DNA of 64,000 nt from Amblyomma americanum (GCF_052857255.1 NC_135500.1:164179183-164243182); one strand, 5' to 3'. Shown: positions 1-12,200, counted from the first letter of the stretch. Translations and numbers: made by a program. Notes: generated by a model not told the origin, from the letters alone.

Positions 1-51
1 CTTAGAATTGTTGCCGTTGTCATTATAATTGTGCGCGAACTGCGTTCTCAC
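1..51 (-). other. start of Dscam-like intron after the Ig8 exon
   Basis: This is the intronic sequence that follows the Ig8 C-terminal half exon. The donor reads GTGAGA at 51-46 on the minus strand. The next exon, expected to begin Ig9, lies outside the window. Confidence 0.7.
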
Positions 52-225
52 CGTGAACTCGAAGCTTGACTACTTCGCTGAGGCTCGGCTTCACGTTGTT
101 TGTCGCTTGGCACATGTACTCTCCGGCGTCTTTGAGTCCAATTTCACGCAGGACTAGAGACCCGTTCTCAAGGATTTGGATGTACGGGTTGCTGATTATG
201 GTCTGCGACTCGACGAGAGGACCCG
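52..225 (-). CDS. Dscam-like exon: C-terminal half of Ig8
   Basis: This 174-bp exon (58 codons, phase 1 at both ends) encodes the second half of an Ig domain. The visible signature is ILENGSLVLREI, then the D-A-G-E-Y-M-C motif with the C-terminal Ig cysteine, ending in KLRVHG. The acceptor is a pyrimidine tract plus GCAG ending at 226; the donor is G|GTGAGA. Spliced to the exon at 5431-5312 it completes one domain matching Ig8 of insect Dscam1, where the Ig8 sequence similarly has an ENG/NGSL strand followed by a G-x-Y-x-C strand. It is the last exon of the gene inside the window. Ig8 belongs to the extracellular adhesion stalk of a cell-surface receptor. Assignment to a Dscam-type gene is strong; which tick paralogue it is cannot be told. 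Confidence 0.9.
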
Positions 226-429
226 CTGCAAAAAAGAAAATAAAGAGCGAAAGACAATGGGAGCTGGCACCCTCCAGCGTGAGCACGCATGCATTTTGGC
301 AGATACGGAACGTAACAGGGCACCGACGCATCGCCAGCCAGCCGACACTGCATTCGCCTCTATAAAACACACCATTTCACGCCAGGAAAAACTCACCAGA
401 ACCTCGGAATAGGTATCAGTTCTTTGTAC

Positions 430-1680
430 CGCGCAACGGGTACGGGTACTGCCTCCTCCCCCCTCCCCTTCCGCCCCCTCCTGTTACTCGGAGTGTAAAG
501 CGTAACGGCGGCGTAGTTTCGAAAACAACGCCACCGCCGTGCCTCCGCGTCCATGCGAAAGCTCATGAAAATGTCGGTGACAGTAATGGTAGCAGTGTCT
601 GCAGCGGAACCTCCCCCCCCCCCCCTCCACCCCTCCTTCTCTTCTCGCCGCTTCGGTCTTCAATTCTAATCCCTTCGCACGCGCGGCGCTTCTCGGGCGT
701 CGCTGTGTACGGATCGCAACAAAAATTCCATTTCTATGCAAATACGGCCCGGTGCGAACTGCGTTACCATAGTTAATGCGCGAGAGAATTGCGGAAAAGG
801 GCCGGGGAATATGCGCATATAGATATCTCCGTGCGAACACCTCTGTCGCGGGGAGAAAACCCGCTTCAAACGTTACGCACGGGAGGCGAGGGAGCTGCGG
901 AGATGGGTAGGAGAAGATCCGGTTGCGCAAAGAGTTCTCGCCGTCCCCCCGCCTCCTTCCTTCTTCTTCTTTTACCACCACCTGCGAGAAACTGTTGGCG
1001 ATTTCGTGGGAACGCGAACGGCCCGGACGCAGACAACGCACGCGCTTTCGGCTCCGGGCGCGCTTTGCGCCGACTCGAAACAGAAAGAGGAGCCCATTCC
1101 CTTATCCCCTCCCGTCCTCCTGTCGCCTTCTCTCCTGGAGCTTCGAGCCTTTTCGAGGAGCACCGGGAATGGATGACCGGAAAAAAATAGAGAGACAAAT
1201 AAATACAGGGACGTGAGAAAGTTGTCGCTGCTGAAGGTGGAGCCACAGCACTGATTCGATATCGACGTAAACAGGGCTCCAGTTATTTTCCTTTTTTTGC
1301 TTCTGGTTTGTTTGTTTCACACGCCTCTTCGCGCGGTATGTGTCTGCGAAGCTGATCTGCAAGGGAAGGGGGGTCGGGGAGGCAGAAGAGAACGAAATCA
1401 AGATGGTCGCGTCGTCGCAGCAAGACGCGAAACAGCTGTAAGGCGACGAAAAGGGGGGACGTGTGTCGGGTGACGGAGGCGTGAGCATGTCCCCCCCTGC
1501 CATCGCACGCGGACGAATGCATCCCATCGCATCAGCTGTTCTCCGAGATATCTGCGTTTTACCTCTCACTCTTCGACGTTGCCCGGCCATTTTCGGCGGG
1601 CTGTCAGGGGGGTGGAAAGGGCGCACCTGAGGGAACGTTGTAAGCTGCATATAAAGACGTATGGATCCTAGCCAGGCCAT
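430..1680. promoter_or_regulatory. GC/CT-rich intronic block, possible regulatory island
   Basis: This stretch is much richer in G+C and CpG than the flanking intron. It has many CT or GA tracts, which explains the long chance open frames on both strands. A GGCCATTTTCGGCG motif at 1585-1598 contains a YY1/Pho-type GCCAT core, and a second, near-palindromic CGCCATTTTGGCG lies at 2121-2133. In insects GAGA-type tracts with Pho sites occur at Polycomb response elements and promoters. A function here is inference only. Confidence 0.25.
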
Positions 1681-4029
1681 CCTCCTTCACTGGGCCTGTG
1701 CATGTCAAACTCGTGCCAGTCCTTTTCTTTTGTTACGTCTCCGACCGCGCTTTGTTCCTCGGATTTCATGCGCCCCCATCGCGGTTGAGATTGCGTAGGA
1801 GGGCGTGTGCCACACTTGTATATGATACCTTTGTTTTTACGTGAATCCTAGTTTCCTCCTGGTGCCTGAAAAAAAAATACGGTCGTTCGGCTCACCGATG
1901 TGGGCACGTGCATGGAAATTTGTGGTTGAAACCTGAACACCTGATTGCCTCGTAAAACGTGACTGGAATGTGCTGACAACCTCAGAACCAGTACTTATAA
2001 AGGTGCCGCAAACTGAAGGCAAGGCTTAGCGCTATGCATAAAGTTGATGCGTTCTCACCGTACCTAGCCTGCGCTCTCCCGTTCACCTAAAGCTTTATTT
2101 TCGCTATTCCGGCGCTGTGTCGCCATTTTGGCGAATAGACCTGTCTCACTTTTCTTCTCTCTTCGTCCTTCGGCTCTTGCGTGGAGCGCTTACGTGAACT
2201 ATACAAAAAGAAGAGTAAAATGAATGAAAAGCGTGCCTCGACTCCGTGTCGCGAGGTTCGCGTGCCAACGCCGGGATGCGTGATGCACCGCATTAGGACG
2301 TTAGAAAGCGTACGCGGGCGAACTGTTATTTTCGGACGCTTTCCTCCTTTTCTTCTACCGTTCCCCTAGTGCGTGTTGTCTGCGCGACGCATGCGCATTG
2401 AGGCTATCGATTCTCCCGCCCTTTTTTTTTCTCGCCCGATGCTGTCGACGGTGGCGGTGACAGCTGAGTAGCGCGGGAATCTGTACTCAGGGCGGAGGGG
2501 CACACAAGATCAAAAGCCTCGTTTGTCGCTTGCGGGTGCACATTTTGATCCCGTTAATGCCGATTGTAATCCAATATCGTCAATGGGCTTTCTGCATAAA
2601 AGGAGAATGGCTCTCTAGATATTTAGGACCCTGCAGTTGTAGCAGCCCGATAGCTTGCTTGTTTTCTGCATAACTGTTCCTGAAATTGCACTTTCGATGA
2701 AGAAACAAATTATATCTAGTGATATACATTACAAACTTTGTCGAAGCAGCTACTGACTTGAATAAGAAAGAAGGGAAAGAAGCATAAAGTTCAAAACTCA
2801 CGAAGAAAGGAATTAAATACGCGCACCTGTCACGCTTTTCGTTGTGATTCGTGTTCTAGGCGCTGTTATTGGACTGAAGGAACTTGGTTATGATTCGTCT
2901 AGCCTCTGGCTTTCGCTTAAAAGTTAACTAGCAATGAAGCACAAACTTCAAAAGTTTTGAGCTTTTCTGACGTACTAAGCAATGAACTTTAAAGCAGAGC
3001 AACATAGTAGGTTGGGCATGAGGTGCATGGCATGAGGAACGGGTACATGTAGGGAAATGCTTTTACTTTGAGTCCTTCAATTTCTCGTTGGAATTGTTAA
3101 AATTTAGAAGCGAGAATCTTTCAACGCATTTTATCTATACTAACATGATTAAGGAGGAAGTGAACAAATTGCACTAACACTCTGGTTTGTCTTGGAGGAA
3201 GCTGGCTACTGCAGTTTATCATCCCTAACGTACATTGGCAGCGTGAAAGGCAAGCAATTAATATTGTTTCGAAACGTCTCATGTGTCAATAACACACTGA
3301 ATACTGCAGGGTTGTTGTAAATGAAGTGGTACTTTATTTAGTTAGTTATCTAAAAAACGCCTAAAGTACCAGAGCAGCCAAGCAAGTGAAGTGGCACAAA
3401 GTGAAAATTTTTTTTGACATAGCTACTAGCAGTCAAGAAAGAAAATAGAACGACAGCCATTTCGTAGCTTTCGTGAATAAATGAATGTAAACAAACAAAG
3501 CAACAATAAACAGGAGCGAGATAACTGGCGTTCGATTTGTCTGAAAAAATCGACTCGATACAGCACCAGCCAGTAGTACCTCATTCCAGTGGAACGGGTT
3601 CCTGGGACAGAAAAATTGACATTATCTTTGCATTGTTTTACATTCAATCGGAGATATCTTGCAAGTGTTGTTTCTCCTGCTTAAAAGTAGTGGTGTGGAG
3701 AGAGATAGTTTACTGCCAATAACCTGTTGATACATCACGCACCGCACGCACATATCAAAATCAACTACTTTACAGAAGAGTTTATATACTGTCTGTGGCC
3801 ATCTGAGTTGTCTTTATTGTCACAGCTGAAAAGTATAGTTTCCTTCTTTAGAAAAGGTTACTTTACAGCGACAGCTGTATGCAACTTCCCTGAAGGTGAC
3901 ACCGAATTCTGTCCCCGATCACATCTGCAACCCCAGCACGTGCTGCTCTCTACTCCTGTCTAGAGACATTTTTCGTCTTGCAGTAGGTCTCAGCATTGCG
4001 AGGATTCAGCCTAATGGGTAGTCAGTGTA

Positions 4030-4099
4030 AACATTCATAACGCAACGATCACACTCTCTATGTTCCCTACTTCTCTCTGTTTTTTGCGTTATGAATGTT
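4030..4099. repeat. 16-bp perfect inverted repeat
   Basis: AACATTCATAACGCAA at 4030-4045 is perfectly inverted at 4084-4099 across a 38-nt pyrimidine-rich loop. A second short inverted pair, CTCTTGAT and its complement, lies just downstream near 4125-4170. This looks like the end of a small mobile element, but no family is recognised. Confidence 0.6.
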
Positions 4100-4315
4100 C
4101 GCATGTTCTCGTAGGGCGGCCGCGCACTCTTGATCAGGTGACCACGAGTAGCGCTTCCCCGCAATCAAGAGACCACCTCATGCGTGCCACCCGTGACTCG
4201 CGCTTCGTAGAACCTTCGTTGTCTTAGGGTCGGGCGCGTGGTTGTACGACGTCTCCACATACTTCAAAACACCACTTGGCCTCTCTGTACGCGCCGGGGG
4301 TGAAGGAGAAGTTGA

Positions 4316-4335
4316 GGGGGGGGGGGGGGGGGGGG
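4316..4335 (+). repeat. poly-G run (20)
   Basis: Uninterrupted run of 20 G. It is one of about ten long G or C homopolymers in the window. Confidence 0.9.
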
Positions 4336-4562
4336 TTCAAGTAACTAAGTAAAAGCACGGTATCACTCTGGCAGTGGGTAGACAGCTAAACCGTGCATAG
4401 AATGAAGGGGTTAAGGAAAGGGAGAAATAAATAGACGCTACGAAAAATCACAAAACAGTTACGAGTTTGTAATGAGAATGATCCAACTTTAACTGTCTGG
4501 TGATCGCGAAGAAATGCAGACAAATGAGAGCTGTTATATTAAAGTGAATGCGGTACACTCCG

Positions 4563-4965
4563 GAGCGGCGGCCTAGTGGTCAGATTACCCGCTTCGCATT
4601 CGAAAGGCCCTTGGTGGGTGTTGCTGGGGTCGTACGTCTAAGGTGCGGTTTTACCGGTGTGCGCTTAAGATGAGTTTTACCCGTGGGTGTCGGGCGGTGG
4701 GCTTGCGGACGCCGATACTAACGGCGGCAGACTGAGGAAAGAGGTTACATCTAGCGCGGTAGCCACTAGGTCACCCCAGCGGGGTTTAGAGAGTCTACCT
4801 CGTATGATCGAGGTGCTGAAAGATACTCGGTAGTAGGCGCTAAGACCGTACGTGGTGATGCATTTTTACAGATGCATGCCAGAGGTGAATTTTAACCTGT
4901 GGGTGACCGGCGGTGGGCTGTGGGGACGGCGTCGCTGACGCCGCAATTTTGGGGACAAGCTAGGA
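4563..4965 (+). repeat. SINE-like repeat with a decayed tRNA-like head
   Basis: GGCGGCCTAGTGGTCAGA near 4567 resembles a tRNA A box (TRGYNNANNNG), but the expected B box is decayed. The body carries an internal duplication: the block around 4672-4715 (GTTTTACCCGTGGGTG, GGCGGTGGGC) recurs around 4888-4930 as TTTTAACCTGTGGGTG, GGCGGTGGGC. No open frame is present. The assignment rests on layout alone. Confidence 0.4.
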
Positions 4966-5311
4966 ACAGCCAACGCTGTAAAAAAGAGTAAGTTTACCTT
5001 TGATGTGGCTCATTTTCACGGCTTACGCGGCATAGCTTAAGCGTAGCTAAATTTTTTTTCATTGTAAATTGCGCTTACCGCCCCACACAAGCCAATGAAT
5101 ACGGGACGAGTGAAAATACAAGGTACAATCAATCAACATCACGTGACCGCCGAATCAATAGGCACACACGCTCTTTTTTCCCGCCTTCATTCATTAGGTG
5201 AAAGAAGATATAGAAGTTAACAGTAGTACTGCCAACAAAGAAGAATCGTGAAGCATGATGAGATGATTCCACCTAATTCAAAGATAGAAGCAACAAAACG
5301 TTTCCACTTAC

Positions 5312-5431
5312 GGATCATTTTCTTCCACCTGATCTGAGGCTGGGGCACGCCGTCAGCTTGGCAGTCGATGATGACACTCTCCCCCAGGATTCCGGACTTG
5401 TCTGTGGGTTGTTTGCGCCAGTATGGCGGAA
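5312..5431 (-). CDS. Dscam-like exon: N-terminal half of Ig8
   Basis: A 120-bp exon (40 codons, phase 1 at both ends), too short to stand out as an open frame. It is flanked by a TTTTCACAG acceptor and a C|GTAAGT donor. The product begins VPPYWRKQPTDKSG and continues with the first Ig cysteine in VIIDCQADG and the core tryptophan in IRWKK. Insect Dscam1 Ig8 has the same layout: V-P-P-R-W, E-P-T/V-D, C-Q-A-x-G and W-K-K at the splice point. Joined to the exon at 225-52 it gives a complete domain. Length, phase and motifs all agree, so the call is strong despite the small size. Confidence 0.9.
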
Positions 5432-5580
5432 CTGTGAAAAAAGAAATAACTCACTGAAACAAAAGCACCCCTTGCAAAAACGCTACGTTGCATTAAAAAA
5501 AATTCGACATACAACAACGCTCGCAAGAATACCAGAGTACCATTTATATTTCTCTATAAAATAAGACAGCACATGAACTA

Positions 5581-6214
5581 GTCGATCAAAATGAACCACA
5601 GCATACTCTTCTCAGGGATAGCATACAGACATACTTCTAAACTTCCATTCAGGACCGGAGAGTGCCTATCAAGTGCATTCCATCCCATTCCTATTCTCCT
5701 CCTTATTTCACTCTTGTGGTTCGTATCTGAAGTCACTACCTGCCCTGATTAGTTTTATCCTCTTACCACTTCCAAAGCTTCGATGCTTATCGCGAAGTGC
5801 TGCTTCCTTCTGAGCTTGTTGAATATTACGTTAACTTTCGGCAGTTTTTTTTGCCTGTATATGTCCTAGGTCATGCTTTGCAATTCGCCCCCGAGTTACT
5901 TCGTAAGGTGATGTCATCAGCGAATCATAGACTACAGTGATGATCTTGATTAACTTTAGTCCCCGACACTTTCCAACTATGACCTCTGAATACATCCTGT
6001 AAACACACAGTGACAGTACTGGAGAGGTCGTGCCTTTCTGCCTGATGTCTTTCTCGGCTGTGATTTTATTACTTTTTCTACGGAGGACTGAGTCGTATTT
6101 AAGAGGTAATCTCAAGAGTGACTGCATATCTAGCCTGGCTGCCAATCCACTAATGGCCCTCATTGTGCCTCTGACACGAGTAAATCGGCCCATCACCCCA
6201 GTGCCCACAAACAA
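5581..6214 (-). pseudogene. decayed LINE fragment, reverse transcriptase region
   Basis: On the minus strand one frame reads GTTSPVLSLCVYRMYSEV, which fits the reverse-transcriptase motif G-D-T-T-S-P-K-L-F. About 100 residues further, in a second frame, comes VIFNKLRRKQHFAISIEALEVV, then SGQVVTSDTNHKSEIRRRIGMGWNA after two stop codons. That order (T-K-V-M-F-N, EVV-x-x-Y-x-Y-LGQ, NH-x-x-EI-RRI-x-x-GW) is typical of the arthropod endonuclease/RT class of non-LTR retrotransposons (RTE/Craft-like). The catalytic F-A-D-D segment is missing or unrecognisable, and there are stops and frame changes. It is a dead fragment. Confidence 0.75.
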
Positions 6215-6310
6215 TCTCTGATTTGAAAGAAAGCAAGTTCACCGATTTAGGTTTCTTTTAAAGCTACACCCCCGACATGTATCGCAGGGACCGTTGTCAA
6301 TGCACGGTCT

Positions 6311-6472
6311 ATGATTTATGGAGGTTTACTTCCCAAAGCGACTAATAGCTATGAGGAACACCGTTGTGGAAAGTTCCGGGGAATTTCGACCATCTAGAGT
6401 TCTTTAATGTGCCTGACAGAGCAGAGTACACGGGCTTCTAGCATTTCGCCTCTATCAAAATGAGACCATCAT
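6311..6472 (-). repeat. Ruka-like tRNA-derived SINE, head missing
   Basis: Same family as the fuller copy at 36135-36371. Shared blocks include the tail with GGTTTAC...CCCAAAGCGACT, AATTTCGACCATCTAGAG, GTACACGGGCTTCTAG and TTTCGCCTCTAT. The tRNA-like head expected beyond 6472 is absent. The element is on the minus strand. Confidence 0.65.
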
Positions 6473-7229
6473 ATACTGAAAAGAGTAGAAGAAGGGTGCG
6501 CATTCGTTTGCGCTACTCAGCTCGAGCACAAGCTGTCACAGTCGCGATAATAAGCAGTGGTGTTGGGCGAGCACGTCCAAGCCACTGTGACTTAGCATGG
6601 CTATGAAAGCGGAGTCTTAAGCTGAGGAAAGAAAATGACATGCCATTTGGTAGGGCTTGCGATGTTTAAAAGTAATACGCCGTTTATTCCCATGCTGGAG
6701 CCCTAGCTCTATCGTTGAGCTTTTTCGCAAGGTACTATCCAATCAATTTCAGCCTATAAATAGTGACTACTTAACACCGTGAATACACGCTTATACACGG
6801 CTTCATTGGAGCTGCTCTGGTTGCATAAGAAAGCTATGTGTTGAAAAAAAAAAGACTTTAAATACAATAAATAACGAGACGTTGACTGTTCAGTGTTTAA
6901 AGATTTCTAACTATTCTGCAGACTGTGAGGTGGGCTTCCGGAGTTGGGTTGCGTCGTCGTCTTGAGAAACCGAAAGCTCTGTGACGAATCCACTCACCAC
7001 CTTGTGATTTGTAATAAGGCAGTGCTCATCATTTAGTAATATGTCTAAAGACCACTACAGCTCGGCTATATATTGTGCGGTGCTCGCTGTGTTGAGCTGG
7101 ACTACCCTACATGCAGAGAGAGGAATAACACGAAAGAGGGATGTAAGAGGAATGGGAGACCAGAGCACAGTATGGAACGTGTCCGTGAAGGCCACTACTC
7201 CGTGAGAACGCAGGGCGCCCACAGAGAGT

Positions 7230-7255
7230 ACACAGTCTTTGGTTCAAGACTGTGT
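7230..7255. repeat. short hairpin
   Basis: ACACAGTCTT at 7230-7239 is perfectly inverted at 7246-7255 with a 6-nt loop. No associated gene was recognised. Confidence 0.4.
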
Positions 7256-9039
7256 CCATGAAGTATTTGAACAGCGCCTCGATGCCGATAAGCCTACCAT
7301 TTTCTTCGAGAGTTCTGTTTTTCGCGCCTACTCCGCGGACTGATTTCCACGAGTAAAAAGTAAGTAATTTATACTCTATAAGGCTCACTTATTTGCTAAG
7401 CCGTGTAATATCGAGGACAGAAATATCCAACTCGAACGAATAGCTTGATTTCGCTGGTCCACGCTAGAGAAGGTCAAGAATTACTTCCTCTTCACAAGAA
7501 AGGTTTGTAATCTTCTGCCGATAAAGAAGCTTAACGTTTTGGTTGGCGTTCGCTCACTCAGGATACTTTTGTCTCTAATAATACCTCTACAGTCATGAAA
7601 ATGCTCTCAGAGCTCCTGGAACAAAGATTGTTTCGCGTAACTTTCTTTAAAACGCCTTTGCGAATGTAGAATAACGGAGTAAATGTAAGTGCTTTTTTAG
7701 CGGTCCTCCGCTCGTAAACCCAGAGAGCACCGACTATCTATTGGACGTCGGTGTCTCGGCACCGCAAAAGCTTCCTCAAGTACCGCGTCAAGCACTTCTC
7801 AAATCCCTGCCACTGTTGTCTTAATTTTTTTTATTTCTTTTTCCTCTTCCTCGCCTCGAACCATGCACTGCGCGCATTTTTCACAGCTCACCGAACTTTA
7901 CACTCATCAGCTTTTTTAAATTTTTATCTTCCGTCGAGGATTGAAAATTGAGGCAGTTTTTGCTGCAGCCTTATTCGAAAATCCCCGGCAAGTTATAAAT
8001 TGCCCGCAGGCGACAATATGATTAGGATAAATTACAGTCGCCTCCATTCTGCGCTTCGAGATTGGCTACGATTTCTCGTCGGAACTGAGAGAGCTATACG
8101 CCTACGCCGAGGGAAAGAACACACAAAAATAGTAAAGTCTAAAATAAGTCAGGAAGCTCACTAGTGGGAGAACCACAAAAGAATAAATAAAAAGGCGATG
8201 ACTGACGGGATCGCACGCGTCGAAGATGCTACTTTTCCTACGACATGTTGGGGTAATTTTCTTTTCTTTCTTAGTCTCGCACGTTCTGCCAGCACGCCTA
8301 CGCCCAACGTCAGCCACCGCCGCGGCAAATTCTTATTTATGGCGTCTTAGCGGCGCATGGTCTTCGAAGAGTGCGCCAAGAAATCTAGCGCCGGCCTCAG
8401 AATATCGTGAACAATGGTCGCGCTGTCAGCGCGCAACGTTTGTGATGGCGTTAAAGTTGCATCGATAGAGAGACCACTCCAGAGAAACACGTAGGAAGAG
8501 GCGATATCTGGAATTACTTTCCTATCCTCTTTATCTCTTTTTCGCATTCAGCAGTCGGAGTTGCCTTTATTGCATTCGTGAAATTTTATCTGGAGAGTAC
8601 AGAATACAAACGCCATCTCAGCTATTGTTTGCAGTATGCACAAGCAGGCGCTTTGTTAACTGAATGAATTTTTCACGTCCTAAATTTTTAGCGCTATACG
8701 GTAGTAATGAAATTCTCCACGTCTCTGCTTGCCAGGCATTTCGACTATCCTGTGCGCTACATTATCAGTGGCCAGCCTTGAACTTGAGCTGTTATCGCCA
8801 GGATACCGAGAAAGATCGACTGAATGTCTGGAGGAATTTTTTTTTTTACTCGCTACTAAACAACTGTGATATTTATCTGTATTTGGCTGAGCGTGGGCTC
8901 ACGTCCAGAGCGCAGGTAAGTCAGAGAAATTAGGGTTACTAACTTCTGGCAGAGCACCATGTCGCTCTTCTATCGAATGAAGTGGTGCCTACTATCTCTG
9001 CGAATTCACACCAACCTTCCATTGAACAGGGTGAGTTGT

Positions 9040-9200
9040 TGGGCTAGTTTGTGTTCGGATTTTACAGGCATATTTTTAGCGCAAAGGACGGGACGAGATA
9101 CAGACAAGACGAGCACGGACAAGACGAGCACGAGCAAGCGCCCGTGCTCGTCTTGTCTGTATCGCGTCCCGTCCTTTGCGCTAAAAATATGCCTGTAAAA
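9040..9200 (+). mobile_element. foldback element with 59-nt palindromic arms
   Basis: The arm at 9060-9118 is inverted at 9142-9200 with a single mismatch (GACGAGAT versus the complement of ATCGCGTC), separated by a 23-nt loop that repeats part of the arm (GACGAGCACG). The stem begins TTTTACAGGC and contains TTAGCGCAAAGGACGGGACG. It is preceded at 9040 by TTGGGCTAGTTTGTG. This lead-in is shared with the elements at 13724 and, inverted, 46200, so they look like one family. No transposase is present. Confidence 0.7.
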
Positions 9201-12200
9201 ACTGCCATTGAAGAGTGCGAGTATTTTTAACATATGCAAGGGCGATAATGATTTTTCTTTGGGGAGGGGCGGAGTGGGGCAAAACGTCACTCACATTTGT
9301 AAATATGCCCCTTCTTTTTGCCCATCACACTAATCAACAAGTATGGCTCAGTTTTTTGCTTCCGTCCTGGCATTCGCTCACTTAATATAAAACTCCCAGT
9401 AGGCGGTGGACGCATTAAAATTTAATTTATTCACAAACTTCAAAGAGGTTGTCCACGGAGTCAAATATAGTTATTACCAATCCTTGCAATAAACACACAC
9501 GAGGTTCGCTCCATGTGCACTAACACAATCTTGGTTAGACTACCCGCATGACAAACACTACATCGAGGCAGACTAAACTGTTTCGTTTCGTAACCCGTAA
9601 AGAACAATGCAGTTCTATAACACAGTTCTATATGCGGGAGCCTTAGCTACCTGGTTCTTTTGAATTTCCTTTCTCTTAGCACCTTTTATTGTGTTGTATT
9701 TTAACAGCTGTTGTTTGTTCGCAGAGCCCTGTTGAATAAGCATGCAATTTGACTCAATTCACAGGAAGCGAGCATGCGGTTTTGAATGTGATTGGAGTTC
9801 AAACCAAACAGATGTCGCTCCAGTGTAAGAACGTTGTGTGCAAGCAGCTGTTCATGCCTGCCGGAGAGAGTGCACTGCTCAGATTCGGAAAGCTTTCACT
9901 AAGTTACTGCTTTTCATATTCTCTCATTTTTTCCTCCTTTCTGGTGGGAGTCTTTGAGAACACCAAAAAGCTTGATGAAACCAGGGCCGCCTACCGCACT
10001 GGAAAGATTTCTTCGCGTCTTCTGCTGGCTAATCTGCAATCAGTGTTTTTCTTTTGTACGTTAGAGTTATCCTTCCTTCTAACTATCCTTTAAAAAATTG
10101 AGGTTTGGAGGAGGCAATAAAAATTCTATCTTTATTTTAGGTCTGACAAAGCACCACGATGCAACATTTTGTGTGATTATTAGCCTACTCGTAAAATAAT
10201 TCATTCTAAAGAACGCGACGCACGAATTTTTTTTTGTTCCAAGACTCTAAGCCAGTTCAGCTCAGAAGTATTAAAAATATGGCCTACAGAAATTCACACC
10301 TTTCCCACCTCCCCCCGTTCATCAAGCTTAAATTCAATTTTTTTTCTCTACTTGGAATAAAACAATCCCGTCAACCTTGAGTTCGCTTGCAGTGAGCATG
10401 CGGCGGGTCATGACAGATAATTATCTAAGTAGTTTCGTCACAGGTTTGAAGGTTAGGCCCTGCTAAGTACTAAAATGTCGCACTGTGCAACCTGTCGCGT
10501 GTTGCTCCACAGTCTCACATTATTACCCTCGCTAGGTGACAAAATACATAAGTAAATTAATTAATTGGTAATAATAAATATGATTATTTTGTTTTAAGGA
10601 GATGTTTCTTAGAAGCTGTTTCGTAAATGCGTATGTTTGAATGCACCTTGGGCCTAATTTATGCACACTCGCCTTTTTGCCACAAGAGAAGTGTAGCAGT
10701 CAAATGGCTAGCGAAAGAAAAACATTCCCCTTTTTTTCCCATCCTCATCCCTCACATATTAATGCAGACATGTGCCATTACGATGTTTTGCACTATTTTC
10801 CATACGTCTGAAATCACAAACGTAGCCAAATGACTAAGAAGAAGATTTCCGTTCTCCCAGGGTCAACAAATTACAGGTAGATGGCCGTTTCTATAAACTT
10901 TACTAGCCAGGCGCCGATTACTCCTAGGACTGAAGGTCTTAGTCTGCCTTGTTCATAAATGCATTGCATAAATTAAGAAGTATTTTGTCGTTCCTTTTGT
11001 TTGCAAACAACGTTTGCGGAGATTGTTAAACATGTGTGTAAACGAGGTTAGGATTTATACAAATAGAATCTTTTTCGAGTGTGTTCTCCCCCTCCCCCCA
11101 CCGCCATAGTTGTCAGTAGGCGGACAAAGGAAGTGATATGCTACAATCGTCGGCGTTCATTGGCGCCAGTTCTCCAGCACATGCCGGAGATCAGTGCGAG
11201 GCAGCTCGAAATGACATTACAAATCTGAGTAAACTTAACAAAATTCCTGTAGCAGCCTTACAACATCCGTTAGCCTAAATTGGCTCTTGGCGTTGCGTAG
11301 GGTAATGAATTTTCACGAGTTTACTTGGACAAGAACTTATAACCAATCAACTACATGCTCCAGGTTTGTGCACACTTGGTTACTCTCCATAGACTCAAAA
11401 CGTATGACAAATAAACTGTGCATATACAAAACGTTCTTGGTTAAGAAAAAGCTGTGGTGGCCTGCCGTTCCAATGATGTTGACTTGAGCAGATACACGTA
11501 GCAGGGAAGTAAGACTGGAGCAGTTCTAGCCTGAAACACTTCATTAGGTTGAAGACATATACAAAAAAATCTGAGCTTTAAATGGGGACTAGCACTGCAA
11601 TAAGTGCAGAAATGTTTTGTTACTGTCTGTTAAATTAAATATCAAAAAAGAAGCAGGACTGACCGGACAATTTTAGGCGCCTCTCATCGCTCCTTGCTTC
11701 ACTCGTGCTCGCTAGGCTTCGCTAATGTTAACGCTGCCAATCGCAAGAAGAAAAAAGCCTGTTTGGCTGCAGACCCGCTGAGCCCTCATAAAGAAAAATA
11801 AAAAAAATAAAAAAGCGGCTTTAAGATTTCATAATCACGCATTCTATGTTTAAAGCATTCAGTATAGCGGCACTTTATGGTATTGGATATCACATTGATT
11901 GTTTGCAGTCGTTGCCAGTCAAAGAAAGCCATTTTGCTCGTCTCTATCCGTTCGTCTCTTCGAAATTTTTACCATAGCCTGGTTTGTTTGCACTTCGAAC
12001 ACGTGGGTTAAAGCCATGTTCACGCCTAATTTTTTCTTTCTGTCGTGCAACGTGCAATTACGCCCGGTGAATAGTAGTAATATCTGTATTTCGTAACCTT
12101 CCGTATTGCAAGAATTATAGCCCCACGGTACCACGGTACAGGGTAAGTTCTTCATTTTCTGTTTGAAGCTTTTATTGAATCAGTATTGTCAGCTCCCTGG

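Larger units (their letters stand above)
226..5311 (-). other. intron between the two Ig8 half-exons
   Basis: About 5.1 kb. A GC- and CT-rich block occupies about 430-1680 and 2090-2500, with a 13-C run near 613-625. From 2580 to 4000 the sequence is AT-rich and I see nothing coding. A 16-bp inverted repeat lies at 4030-4045/4084-4099, a 20-G run at 4316-4335, and a SINE-like repeat at 4563-4965. No extra Ig exon was seen. Confidence 0.75.

Noticed and set aside
484..1041. 185-codon open frame on the minus strand
   Set aside because: It lies in a CpG/CT-rich block with overlapping frames on both strands, Arg-rich composition, no domain and no exon borders.
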